NCBI GenBank assembly: GCA_003640385.1 | Contig: RCAB01000217.1 | Coordinates: 1 to 64,000 of the forward strand | Source: Setaria digitata | Lineage: Eukaryota; Nematoda; Chromadorea; Rhabditida; Setariidae | Length of the DNA stretch: 64,000 nt | Direction: 5' to 3' | Shown here: one piece after another, positions 50,462 to 62,838 of the stretch | Layout: every line of letters starts with the position of its first letter | How positions within the stretch are numbered: position 1 is the first letter of the stretch | Notes under the pieces: generated by a model | Database searches by the model: none | Seen by the model: the letters and a program-made list of their open reading frames with translations, nothing else | What the model was told of the DNA's origin: nothing | Position numbers and translations under genes: made by a program

Positions 50462-53400
50462 ATGTTCGGTGGTCAGATGTCGCGAGATCATCGTAGTGGC
50501 CCGGTAATGAGATCGTTTCGTCGTAGCAGCTTGGGTAACTTGTATCAGTCGTTTGTTAGACGCAAGAAATCGGCTAGTGCGATGAAAATGACAGGTAAAA
50601 AAAAAAAAGAAAAATGTTTCTTTCTTTTTTTTTTTTTTTGTAGAAAGAGAAAAAGTGATTTTCTAAGATTTTTCTGTCGGTTCTTTTTCGATTTAAACTT
50701 TTTTAAGAATTCACTTCATTTTTTCTTCTTTTTTTTTCTCGAAAAAGTGATTCATTTTCAGTTCAGTAATTGATAATAAATATAAAGTCTTACTGGTTTT
50801 TTTTTTTTTTTCACTGCTGTGAGTTTTTTATTTGTGTCGTAAAATTTTTATTCCAACTTTACCACTGACTATCCGGTTTTCAATCAACAGAAATTTATCT
50901 CACGGAGTTCTTCATGATGTGCAGTTATTTTACGTGTTTAGTATCATAATCATAATTAAAACCTTTAAATAGTATTGTTTTGCTGATATCATCAAATCTT
51001 AAGAAAACTGTATGGTGGCTTTCTTTGATCCATTCACGAGGAAATGCACTGCGTCGTATTTTAGAACACAGTGCCTTGGTATTTTTCGGCAACAAATCTT
51101 CCACATTCTAAACAATTTTTATCTCACTAATTTATGACTCACTAAAGGGGGAATGAAATAATGAAAAGCCTTAAGGGAGAGAATAAACTTTTCAGCTTTT
51201 TTGTTTCGTTTATTCACCTTCACTCTTCATTTCATTGCTTCAGCGATTCTGCTTTGCTTATTAAATAGCCTATATTGAACTTTCAAAATAAATGACGTAT
51301 TCAAGAATTGAAATTTAACACATCTTTAATAACTAAACAATGGCCAAGTTGTTTGGCGATAAGTTTGGTAGTGAATTTCACTTATAGAGGTTAGAACGTA
51401 GCAGAGAATTTATTTGTTTTTGATTTTAATTTTAATTTTTTTTTTTTTTAAATTGACCATTAGCGAAAGCATTCATTAGCTAAAGTCAAACATAAAGACT
51501 GCAAACATGCCCGAATAAGGTGTTTAATTCGTTGAATGCAACATATTATATGCATGCCTGCTGCGTCTGTAGTCTTGCTATATTCGAGGATAAATTGATA
51601 GCTCGGATGATTTTTCTGAAGATGGCTTATCTGGAATCCTGGAAATATCGCTCCTGAAAGTGGCTCTCCATGCAAATGTTAGCAAGGATTATTTTTAGCA
51701 CAAAGCTTCATCCTCATTTTCCCCATTCTCAAAATCTTGCCGTTGTCCTTGTCCATCGATCAACAAGGATCTTTGCTCATTTCAGATGCGAATACAAGTG
51801 GAACAGAGGTTAGAGATAAGGAGCAGGCAGCATTCGTTCTTATACGCGCGACATCCGCCATGACTTCGGTTCCAGATGCTGACGACGTTGAAGCTGGGCC
51901 TAGCAGCACTAAGCTTTCAGCGCCTGTACTATCCACTCCATCGGCCTTACAACGTACGGAGTCAAATACATCATTTCTCTCACGATTGAGTGGTCGATTA
52001 CGACGTTCACTCCATTTGCCTTCAAGTAAACGTGAGCAGTTTGTGAAGTTTACAGTAAGTGACGAAGTGGCGGCCGTTGGAGATTCCAAATCACTGTTGC
52101 TTCGTGAATTAAGTGGGGTAAGGTTTACGCTGTACTACGTGATTAAGGTAGCCATAAATCAAATACTACTAAAAAAAATTGCTTTGTAATTAGTAAGTTA
52201 TTCATTTAGTATTAAAAAGTTCAGTAATATCGTGAGAGATATTTTGATTGGTTTTCTTCGTCTTGGACTTTTTAAGTAATTCCAAACTAAACGAAATGAT
52301 GACGAATACTCTAGAAGTCAAACGTTAAGCAATCATCTAATGAAAGTTGATTATGACAGCGACGAAATAGCTGATATATGAAATGTTATCGTTGGCTATA
52401 TTCATACTGAGATCAGTTTCGAAAAAATGGTTGCATTGATTTCCAAGTCTTACTAGTGTTGGAGATAACAAATTATGCATGAAGTTATGGAAACATTTTA
52501 ATATACTGTTTTGCATAGGAAACATTCACGAGTTATGCGAATATCAGGATTGTTAATTACGATGAATCATACGATGGCAGCATTGAGAAAGTCCGGCAAA
52601 TCCTACAACGGAACCGATCTAATGAAGTAAGAAAATCAATGTGAATGGTGGACAAAGACCGAATACTCACTGGCTGTGATTGGTTTAATTATTCTAATTA
52701 GTTAAAGTAAATAACTGAACAGCATAAGCTTCGCGAGTTTCGATTTGTTGTTCGTTTTTTTTTTTTTACTAGAATTTGGGCGGTTGCTGTTTTCATTTTG
52801 TTTGATTGCAATCATAACCATAGCAAAGATTGAATTAGGTGTTCAGAGAAAATATTTTTGCTTGAAGACCAGTATTTAGTTGCTATTGGTTTTGTCGAAC
52901 TTTCAACACTAACACTATGGTATGTTGAATTGAACAGTGGAGCAGTTTATTGCTCTATCAAGTTTTTTTTTTTTTTTTTCCTTCATTTAAGATAAAGCGA
53001 CTGCTTCGGAAAACAAATTGGCCAGTGGGACATAAAATACGAGCTAAGTTATGGCAAGAAATCTGTAAATCTAACAATCCAGACTTTAATGGACATAAGA
53101 ATTGTTATGATTCTGAAGCTTGGGAAGAACCCGATGGTGATTTCTTTTCTTTCTCCTTTTCATTATCATTTATTCGCTAAAAAAATTTTGTAACTGAGAA
53201 TATAAGAGGAGGAATAGTCGTTATGTGTATATGGTGTTATGAATTTATGTTTAAAAAATTTTTTTTTTAAAGTTTATCATAAATTGAAGATGGTTTTCCG
53301 TTTTTTTAGAAGTTTGCTCAAATTAATTTAGGATACTTTTCACCAAAAGCTCGTTTTCTTCTCTCGTCCGATACTATACAAGATTGTTATGAATTGAATG

Positions 53401-56400
53401 GAAATGGACTAAGAGCATTGCATCGTCTTATTCGCGGCTTAGATGCTACAATTCCAACATTGAACTATGGACCTGTTAGTCTCATATGAGTTTTCATTTT
53501 CTTGAAGTTGATTTTCTAGTGTATTTGGTACATCCAGTTAGAATTTATATGCGGAAAGTTTTGAAAGTGTTCTAAAATAATATGATTAAACTAAACTCAT
53601 TTATTAGCAAAACTTCTTATAATTATAGCTCTTTTGCAGTTGGTCCAACCCATTCTTGCACTGTTTTTGCATTATATGAGTGAGGATGACGCATATGCTT
53701 GCATCTTTCGGATCCTTAAAAATCATTCATATTACATGAAAAATTCTGTTCTAGCAAGCAAAGCTGCATCGTACACACTTCTCACACTTATTAAAACTCA
53801 TAAGGTTTGCTATTCAGGTTTTTCATTCAGGTAAGAGTTACTTAGAAGTTCGAAAAGTAATGTTATTTAGTAAGATTTTCCCTTTCTGAATTTGTTATCA
53901 TTTTTGCAGTAGAGATTTTGCAAATGGAATTTCCTGCAGTGTTCGTTTCATGTGGTGACACTAATCTATAGCAGACGCACTCATGCATCATTACTTCAGG
54001 AAAAGATCCATTAAATAAAACTGTGCCGTGTAGTTCACCCAGCTTACTCATTAAGAGGGCACGTATGTCAGTAGGCTGTTGCCGATTAAAATTTTTCAGA
54101 TATATAAACCTGCTCTTACTGAGTTCTTTGTTGTGAAATTATTTTCTCTTTTTAGGGAGCGGCTTACAAAACATTGAAGAATTGGATTGGAACGTCTGAC
54201 GAAGACATTCTTGTTAAAGCCTTGCACAATTGGCCGAGATGGATATTTTGCGCTTTGCCATTTGAATTTTTAATCCGCATTATTGATTGCTACTTATATG
54301 AAGGGAACAAAATACTGATGAGGATCGCTGTCACACTGCTTAACACATGGCACAAGAATATTAAGGTAAGGTTGGTTTGTATATTTTGTTTCCGTAGACA
54401 TGTAAGTTGTAGGAGTTCATGTAAGTTCTATGATTGGTGGAAAGGTTTTATCTGAAATATTACAAATGCAGCTCAGCATAGTCAATAAGAAATGTCTCCA
54501 GATACCCGAATATTTGACCGACAAAACTTACCAGGAACGAATTGATTTATTTGCGGAAAGTATTATGCAGAGTTTAAAGTATGGAAATGTTTCTGCTTCA
54601 GCTTTGCTTGAAGCCGCTATAAGAATTCGAAATTTTAGTGGTGCGAGAATTGCTCGTTTTGAGGAGAAGTATAAGAACATGGTAATTTATTTTTCGTTAT
54701 AGATAAAGTACGAGTAAAGGGAATTAATTTTTCTTCTCCTCCACCTTGTACAGTAAGTAAAAAACAATATATATATATATATATATATTGTGGCTGGATT
54801 CAGAAGATTTGTGATGAGGGTCTGTTTTGGGAGATATCTCTTCAATTCTCGTATAGAACCAGAAGAATTAAAAAACATTGAAAATTATTATTTTTTAACT
54901 AAATAAATGATAGATATTTGAAATAGTGTTTAAAATAAAATTATGTGAAAACAGCATCATATTATTATGAAGGACGCTGCACATGTTTTTCGGATCTTCC
55001 ATGCACTGACAGCTAAAGATTCAACGATAGAATGCTCCCATCTCTTCCCATCCATATCTTTCTTTTCTTTTATTCTTATAGTAAAGAAGTACTATATTTA
55101 ATATTAATAATATTTAACTTGGTGACATAGTTTTTTTTAAGTGGCTCACGAATATTACGGTTTTCCGTCTAGCTAATTACAATATACTTTTTATACTCTT
55201 AACCCGTTTTTCTGTTTTTATTTCTTTGAGGTTTCATACTTGGATGAGGATTTCCAGATATTAGATGTTTTCAGATTTTGAAGAGAGAAGGTCCCGAGAT
55301 ACCAGCGACAGATTTAGCAGCTAGACATACAAAGCCCTTTATCTCAAGCATTGTTTCACCAGAAGTTGCTTTTGAATTAATGTGTCATTTACCAGAAAAA
55401 TGTCAGCTCAAAACTCCTGCGCTTATCTACCATCTTGGTGATGATGGAACTTCATTCCATCATTTCTGGATGAAGTGGGTTGTTATTAATACTTCATTTT
55501 CATGATTATTTAGATCGTAATAATGACTGTGGCATGTGAAGTTCCCGTATAAAACCTTAGAGTGGATCATGATAGCGCTTTTATAGAGTTGATGAAGCCG
55601 ATTCAACGTTATTGATTATCAAGACTGGTAAAGGTGAAGTTTTGGGAGCCTTCTGTGATGAGCCTTGGAAAAATCGAATGAAGACTCGTGAACGTGGGAC
55701 CGGAAAATACTTTGGTGGTGGTCTTTCATTTGTTTGGAATTTAGACAAAAATAATCAAGTGAATAAATATGGTTGGGCAGAAAAACAAGCGGAATGTTTT
55801 ATGGCTGCTCCGTATGATCCAGAGCCTACCATTTTAATGGTATGTTGTTATCTAAAGTAGATATGATTTTGGGATCAATTATAAATACTTCGATACAAGT
55901 ATTTCCCTCCATATATTTATTGTGGAGTTCCTGTTTGGAACACAATTTACTTGGAGTATGTTTCCTTCTGTCTCTTCGTGGAAATTGAATCTTCGAATTT
56001 CCAGAGAGAATAAGAAATAAAAAATTCATAGAGAACCAGTATTACTTAAAGAGTTGTTGGTTAATATATGAGCTGACTGACTCTCGAACTGTTCCAGCTT
56101 ATTATTTGAACTCATTCAGATTGATCCTGTTGGTTTTTTTCTTTTGCCATAGCTTGTTTTAATAAAATATATCAAATTCTTATGCAAAACATCTCTTAAT
56201 TTGTAGATTGGTGGAAATGCAATATATATTTTGGATGAATTAATAAAGGGTTCAAGTTTACCTAGTAATACATTTCAAAATCCAGAATTGGTGGAAGGTG
56301 GTGCATTTAAGATCGATGACATGGAGGTAATTTGATATTTTAAAAGATTACTGAATGTTTGTAAACAACACTTCAGTATAATAAGCCTTTTCCAAAATGG

Positions 56401-56533
56401 TTCCTTTTGCAAATTTGCCTCTTACGAGATTTGAATTATAATCGAGAACCAATTTGGATATTCAAAATATAAAGGGTTAAAATCAGTTAAACAAATGCTA
56501 TGAGTTTTTCAGATATTTCAAGTGTTTGATTAG
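50462..56533 (+). CDS. tbc1d24: TBC-TLDc protein, TBC1D24/Skywalker-like
   Basis: Twelve exons: 50462-50594, 51786-52117, 52519-52626, 52992-53136, 53332-53474, 53640-53804, 54156-54365, 54472-54681, 55275-55474, 55587-55839, 56207-56326, 56513-56533. They join to 679 residues; human TBC1D24 is 559. A basic/Ser-rich N-terminal extension of about 155 residues precedes the TBC domain (about 190-470: KTNWPVGHKIRAKLWQ, NGNGLRALHRLI, LNYGPLVQPILALFLHY, LPFEFLIRIIDCYLYEG). The TLDc domain follows (about 500-679: HLPEKCQLKTPALIYHLG, LLIIKTGKGEVLGAFCD, YFGGGLSFVWNL, and a final exon encoding IFQVFD). Homologues act in synaptic vesicle traffic and oxidative-stress resistance, with the TBC domain binding phosphoinositides and Rab/ARF6. 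The tiny last exon was placed from the conserved TLDc end and fits phase. TLDc is intact. Confidence 0.94.
54767..54788. repeat. (AT)n microsatellite in TBC1D24 intron
   Basis: About eleven AT units in the intron between exons 54472-54681 and 55275-55474. Confidence 0.85.
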
Positions 56534-57519
56534 GAATCGAAGTTAAAGAAAATGTCGGGAGCGAGAGTATTAAAAGGTTTTTAAAAATAATGTGGCTAAT
56601 GTATAAGAGAACAAATCCTCACTTTGTTGAATCTTTTTTTTCCAAATTGCATTTTTTGTGATTTTTTGAAGATTTTGAAATTTTGAAGTTAAAATTATTG
56701 GGTGTATGGGTGTCCCTATTTTATTGCTATTAAATGGAATTTTCTAGTGATTAATAGCAATAAGTCCTGATAGATGATGATGGATTGATGCTTTCGATAC
56801 TTCCAGTGCTAGTCATTTTCTGTTTCAGTGTTTTCAATGCACCAGCACATAAAGATTTTATCTTATTAACTGAGATGTTTTTTTGAGGCCAGATCCTTGA
56901 TATTTTTAGTCTGAACTTTGATAACTTAAATGCTTTCGTGGTATGTACGATGATCTTTTGCAACTTTATCACTAATTTGTATTTATGTATCTATTTCTAG
57001 TATTGTAATATTAAACAACTGTTGTAATATCTAGAAATCTCCATGAAATTGTAATTTCGTACAAGCTTTGAATTGACTGATAAGAAGATTCCTTATTTAT
57101 AGAAATATGTCAGTTTAAGCTTTTGCTAATGGGATTTCATTTGTCACTCAGCTGCCACGCTTCACTTCCTAATAGTGCAACTTGATCAACTGTTGTTGCA
57201 ACATAAATTGATTTATCAGCTGTTTGATGGAGCTTTTTGTCAGGAAAGAAAAGAATAAAGAAAACACATGTGATTCCGAGGTTTAAGAATTTTTTGATCT
57301 GTAGCGGTCAACAGAATGATAGAATTTTTGGAGTCATGAGAACTTTGCTTATTGAAGTACTTTGAAACATATATGCTGCTAAGTGGATGTCGATTTCCAG
57401 ATTTAAATTTTCAGTCGTCTAGCTAGAATTCACTTATGTTTTATTTAAATATCAAGGTAATTTATTGGGAACACTCCAATCATTTTAGTTATTCAGTTTT
57501 GGAGAACAGTTTTATAATA
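56534..57519. other. Intergenic region, TBC1D24-like 3' to MPDU1-like 5'
   Basis: About 1 kb between same-strand genes, AT-rich. No supported exon. A further ATG at 57436 is in frame with the MPDU1 start exon and is followed by an AAG/GTAATT donor-like site, so part of 57436-57519 could be 5' UTR or an extended N-terminus. Confidence 0.5.
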
Positions 57520-59716
57520 ATGGAGAATTTGATTCCTTCAAAAATTGATGAACTGCTGCATTTCATATTTCCAAGTCACTGTTACGAACTAATCCTCCTA
57601 AAATTTGATTTCCTTCATCGTAAGTCTTGTTATTTTCATCACATAAAATAATGCGGTGAGGGATTTCGCAGGAATCTGTCATGGGACGTTGAGTTCAACC
57701 ATTCTGTTTTAAATTTTTAAGAACTTGATAAGAGATGAAAGATCATTTCTATTTTCCTTTTTTCCTTTTTTTTTTTGGGAATTTTATTGAATATTAAATT
57801 GTTGCAAATCAGTTTAAAGTTGTACCAAGATATAACAAATTGAATTCCAAAGAAGTTGACGATGAGTAGTGAAACGAAAACATAAGAATGTCTTTAGAAG
57901 CCTGTCAAGAACGTTTTCAGTCAGAAAATTTTATGCTTAAGAATAGCCGTTTCAGAAGAATGCGCAACAATTATTATATCGCGATTGCTTGGACTTGGTT
58001 TAACTCTTGGATCACTAGTAATATTCATACCACAAATTTTAAAAATTCAATTGGCACGGTCGGGCGAGGGAATTTCATTGTTATCACAACTGCTAGGATT
58101 ATTTGCCTGTTTTGCGGTAACCTCATATAGCTATGCTAAAGGATATGTTTTCAGGTTTGTTTGTACACTTCAAATTTTCATTTTTCTTTAATGGATATAT
58201 TTGTCTGTAAGTTTGTGGTAAAAATTAGGTTCAAAAAACATTGAAAAAATGCTCTGCAGAAGTAATCCATAGGATGAGACAGGCATCACTGGTTACTGCT
58301 TTAAAATCCATTGCGTGTATTTTACGTCGTTTGATAATAGTCGATTTAGTCTTGTATGTTAGGTATTATTTCAAGTTACTGCACCGTACGTATCTTCTTT
58401 TTTTCTTTGATGTGAAGATGAACACGATATCTATTGAATTGTGAAAATGATGAAAAAATTTGGAATCCATCTAAGTCAGGGTATGTCTGAAGGGGAAATT
58501 TTCCGGATAAGAAATTATAGGTTTTAACTGGCTGAAACATGCTCCAAAATATTTGGAAAGTAAGTCCTAGAAATTATCACAATCTCAATGTGAAAAATTT
58601 GGACGAAGAGGTGGCATCATTTGCTTAAGTATCTTATAAGTGTCAATTAATGTATTTCAGTCAGTGGGGTGATTCATTTTTCGTAACAATTCAGATGATT
58701 ATAATAATCACCCAGATTTTATGGTTCTCGTCACGGCAAGCTCATGCTGCGGTATTCCTTGCATTTTGCTGGACCATTGTTTGTGCGGTAATAGGCGATT
58801 ACATTTCAGTTGAAATACTTGCACTTCTTCAGGCTGTTACTATACCGGTTACGATTGTTGCCAAAGTAAGTATTATGAAAGTGTTGATTAATTTCTGATG
58901 ACTTGCTTACCACTACTGTTGATTGTTATCTCATGTAAATTGTTATGAATAATTTGGATGTTATTGAGCACGCGCTGTGATATTTAGCATTTTAGAGAAA
59001 TCATCTCCCAATAATTAGTTTATAAGTTTAATTGAGTCACTTAGTTCATCTTTCAAGAGTTTAGTGTTATTAATGAATTTTTCTTGTTCTTTTTCTTTTC
59101 GGTTTTAATATTTCCCTGACGGAAATTGACCATCATCAGTTACATTATCGAAAATTTATTGATCCGATGCGAACAACTCAGCTATGATGTAAGGAGGCAG
59201 CGGTGTAAAACATGTGTAAAAACAGTACTGCATTACTAATCATACACTGAAGATTGTAGATTAATTACGGAGATACTATCACAGAAAAGATGCAGCCGAG
59301 TTCCATCTATTGAATAAATAGAGAATTTAGGGTGTAGTCGAGTCTTCATTGGAATGAATCCCTTTTACGTTGTAGAGATTTTTAGATAATCGCAGTGCTG
59401 AATTTAAACACTTCTAATGTGCTACTGTAATCAAGCACATATAAATCACGTTCATAATCATTTCTTTTTTAACATACTTTTACTTCAGTTCTTACAAATC
59501 CGGACCAATTACCAGCAGCAGAGGACAGGCCAGCTCTCAATGATCTCAGTATTTCTCCAGTTCGGTGGTTGCCTAGCCCGAGTATTTACTTCTCTGAAAG
59601 AAACTGGTGATCAGTTGGTTGTTACCAATTACGTTATCGCCACCTTACTAAATGGAATAATTTCTGCTCAATTTTACCTGTACTGGAGTAATATAGAGAA
59701 GAAAAGACTGGCTTGA
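57520..59716 (+). CDS. mpdu1: Mannose-P-dolichol utilization protein MPDU1, PQ-loop family
   Basis: Four exons (57520-57619, 57956-58154, 58661-58865, 59489-59716) join to 243 residues; human MPDU1 is 247. An ER multi-pass membrane protein needed for use of dolichol-P-mannose and dolichol-P-glucose in N-glycan, GPI and related pathways. Motifs: IFPSHCYELILLKFDFLH near the start, LLGLGLTLGSLVIFIPQILKI with the PQ motif of the first PQ-loop, SGEGISLLSQLLGL, LLQAVTIPVTIVAK, then RTGQLSMISVFLQFGGCLARVFTSLKET with the second repeat, and a C-terminal KKRLA. The first exon's phase 1 joins exon 57956 to give LHQEC. A competing ATG frame at 57888 is out of frame with the conserved part and was rejected. 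Confidence 0.95.
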
Positions 59717-61708
59717 GAAGCATAAATAGTATTATGGATAATCGTAAGCATTGTAATTTTTCTTACTAATTTGTTGTAGAACAGGAAAAAATGTTATAAA
59801 AGGAATATTTGACAGTCCTGCCACAATGTTCTGGAAACATGAAGCTTTGCTGCATTTTCGAAACTTGGCAATTACTTGAAAAAAAAAAAACGTGCGACAT
59901 CCAGTAGTTATTCAGGATTGTTCACTGTTTTTCAGTCAAGTTAAAATTTGCTTGAATAAGTCTGCGCAAAAAAGAAATTCTCTTAAATATCTCAGATGTT
60001 TATGCCATCTTAGATAATTTTTATCGGATTGTTCAAATGTTCAAAATTACTACATTCTCTGCACTTATAGCGCAAACTTGCTGAGTACTGTGAACATATT
60101 GGCTGCTCTGAAATGAGCTTCAGATCAATTTTTTTTTATAGACGGAGCTAACACATTATATGATATTGCCAGCGCTCCTAAAAGTGACAATTTAAAAGCT
60201 GGCATGAATAAAATTAACGATCAGATGACAATTGATATATAATAAAAGTCATTTTAATTATTGCTTTGTAATACTTGCTGTAAGTATTAGAGGGAGATTT
60301 TCGAGAACTATGCAATAATCACGAAAAGAAATTGTTAATGAAAGAGGTCATCCATGTAACAATCAAAATTAGCTATCACCTTTCAGTTCTACAGTAGTAA
60401 TAGTATGCGTATTGCTATTATGCTGCTTCATGTAGATTGCATTGCATTTTTCAGAATTTTTTATTCCTTACTAGAACTGCTGTCGCTCAAAATATATTAA
60501 ATCCTCATGGTGATGCTAGTTCCTTTTCATTCTTGTACGTCTCCATTATGAGTTTAAATCTGTCATATGAAATACACTTCGTTTTGATGCTGTCGAAATT
60601 ATTTCAACATTTTCCTGTTAGATTTAATCATCTAAATTAAAATATTGCATTATTTTCATTACTGCATCATCACCACTTATAATTACAATATTCCAAACAT
60701 TATCTCACAGATAAATTACACGGCGAAGATGCAGCACTGTCAAGAAAACTGCTAAATAATAGAATTACCAATGTCACGCATGTTACGATAAAGTGACGTA
60801 AGTTTTAGTAGTTTTTAATTCAAAGTTCTATTTCTGTTCAGATTTCTTCCGAAAAGAAAGTGGAGAAGTGGGAGAAAAGTTGAGCGATGAAAGAAGGTAT
60901 TAAACTGAATGAGTAACAGGTGTTTCAGGAAGATAGTTTGGGAGAGGGGGTAGGGAGAAATTTCAACAGAATAGAAATGACAATGTTAGGATTTTCAGTA
61001 CAGAAATTACTGGATTAGAGATACACTGTACTTAAGGGACAGTTTATGCGTGCAAAACTACAGAGTCGAGTACTATGTGCTAGGGAGAAGCAACATCTCA
61101 TCGCTAATTAATTGGCTGCAATTTAGAATGCAGTCAAGCTGTGGAAGTTTCCACATCTACAGCTACACAGACGTGTGTATGTCGCTAAAGTGGAATGGCT
61201 TCTGATTTCCACATGCAATTTCCACGACGTTTTGGTTGCATGATATGGATCTAAGCATGAAACCTTGGATACCGTAAGCGATTACGGTAGCGTAAGTCAG
61301 TGGATACGATCTCAACTTTACAAGAGATACTATTGGTCTAAATGATATGTCCGATAAGACCAATTAGTAATTCATGACTGGCCGGTGCTTTTTGTTTCAA
61401 GATCGTCTATTCTTGATGATTTTGTGGTATGTGATACGTCCAGTGTGGAATACAGTACATTGAATGTGCTTCTCGAACTTGTGAGACAGATTTTGCTGTC
61501 TAAAATGGTAGAAAAAAGCATTAGCTTTCCTAAATTGTGCAGTTAAGAAAATAAAATCACTATTGTTGGCTGCTGTCTAGAGAGGAATATTCCTGATGAT
61601 TTACTTTAATGCGTAAAAATCAGATCGAGAAAGATAAAAGTAACAAGTTTCTTTCAACTGTTTCATTTTAAAACTCCTTTTTAGGGGATTTTTGTAAATT
61701 AGCCAGCA
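59717..61708. other. 2 kb intergenic region with no assigned gene
   Basis: AT-rich, with an AATAAA at 60241-60246 as one possible end for the MPDU1 transcript. Short frames (for example 60437-60640) lack family features. A CTTTTTAG acceptor (AG at 61683-61684) stands 24 bases before the TIMM29-like start codon and may be a trans-splice site. Confidence 0.5.
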
Positions 61709-62838
61709 ATGGCATTCGTGAAACGATGGTGTTTTACGTTTGTCGACTATTGGAAAATGGTTGGAAACGATTATATGATAGTGATTGGAGATGTGCTAAA
61801 AGATATGAGGAGAAGACCGATTAGAACGATGATCAAGGTGTTGCCATTGGGTGGTGCATTTTACGCTTACAAAACTAACCCGAGTGAAAGGTATGTTTTT
61901 TATAATATCAGTTCAGGAATTGGCAAAACTTCCATCTATGTGTTTGTGTATTTTTCACGAGATTGCTGACGACTAAATCGTGATTCCTGACATATTCAAA
62001 GCACACTAGTTCGGAAGTAGGAGGAGAACTGTTTCGTTGTGAGACTTTTTCACTGTGGTTACAGATTGCGGTTATGTATAGTTTCTTGTTGCCATAGAGT
62101 GGTGCTACGTAACTGGAATCTGGTGCCGTGTAATTCATTAAGGACAAGATTCCTTTATGAAGGTTAGTAGTTGGGACAGTTCTACATTGTTATAATTCAG
62201 CAACCTTCTTGCAGGGATATGCTGAATTCACTAGTGGAAAGAAGGCAACAGATGGTGCTTGTGCCAAATTCAATACACAGTAAAAAAGCTGATGATGAAA
62301 TTGCATCGCGCACAATGTATATAGATCAAAATCGACTCAGACTTATTAATTGCATTCTGTTTTCTATTCTCATCAAACTGCCTGATGGTGATGATGTAAG
62401 GAAGTTGTTTCACTACATTTATTTTTTTCACTAGTGATGTTGCGATATTTCATTTTAAAATTAATAAATAATGAAAGAATGAAATTATGTAATAATTCCA
62501 CACGAAATGAACAACTGCCGAACGATTTTATAAAAAGAAAATGAAAGATCCATAAATTCGACTAACATTTTCGTTTCTCTCCCGATCGGAAAATAATATG
62601 ATAAAGAAAAATACATTACTTTATTTTAAGCCTGAAAACGAGCTTTCCTCACCGCTTATATTTGCAGCTCTGTCTTTATGAAAATCAAAACTCCGTTCTA
62701 AAGCGATGGTGGTGGCAGCGGTACGATGATGTCATTGATATCGGTGCCTTTGACAAATGGTTTATGCTTGGAAGAAGTTTCGAGAATTACGATGTTAACG
62801 AAAATGAATTTAATAATTCTGTCAACACAGTTGTATAA
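61709..62838 (+). CDS. timm29: TIMM29-like mitochondrial inner-membrane import subunit
   Basis: Three exons (61709-61890, 62215-62395, 62668-62838, stop TAA) join to 177 residues. TIMM29 is a metazoan subunit of the TIM22 carrier translocase. The call rests on family-style matches: RRRPIRTMIKVLPLGGAFYAY followed by TNPSERDM (human RPGRAAVYVGLLGG...LAPSEG), RLINCILFSIL, LCLYENQNSVLKRWWWQRYDDVIDIG, and FDKWFMLGRSFENYDVNENEF (human [21 protein letters not shown]). One hydrophobic segment at about 46-58 could be the membrane anchor. The product is shorter than human TIMM29 (260 residues) and lacks its C-terminal coiled-coil part; an extra exon at 63111-63285 is possible but its phase does not fit. 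Overall identity is low. Confidence 0.84.

Noticed and set aside
57888..58130. ATG frame starting MSLEACQERF upstream of the MPDU1 core.
   Set aside because: It is out of frame with the conserved PQ-loop sequence; the exon at 57520-57619 supplies the conserved N-terminus in the right phase.
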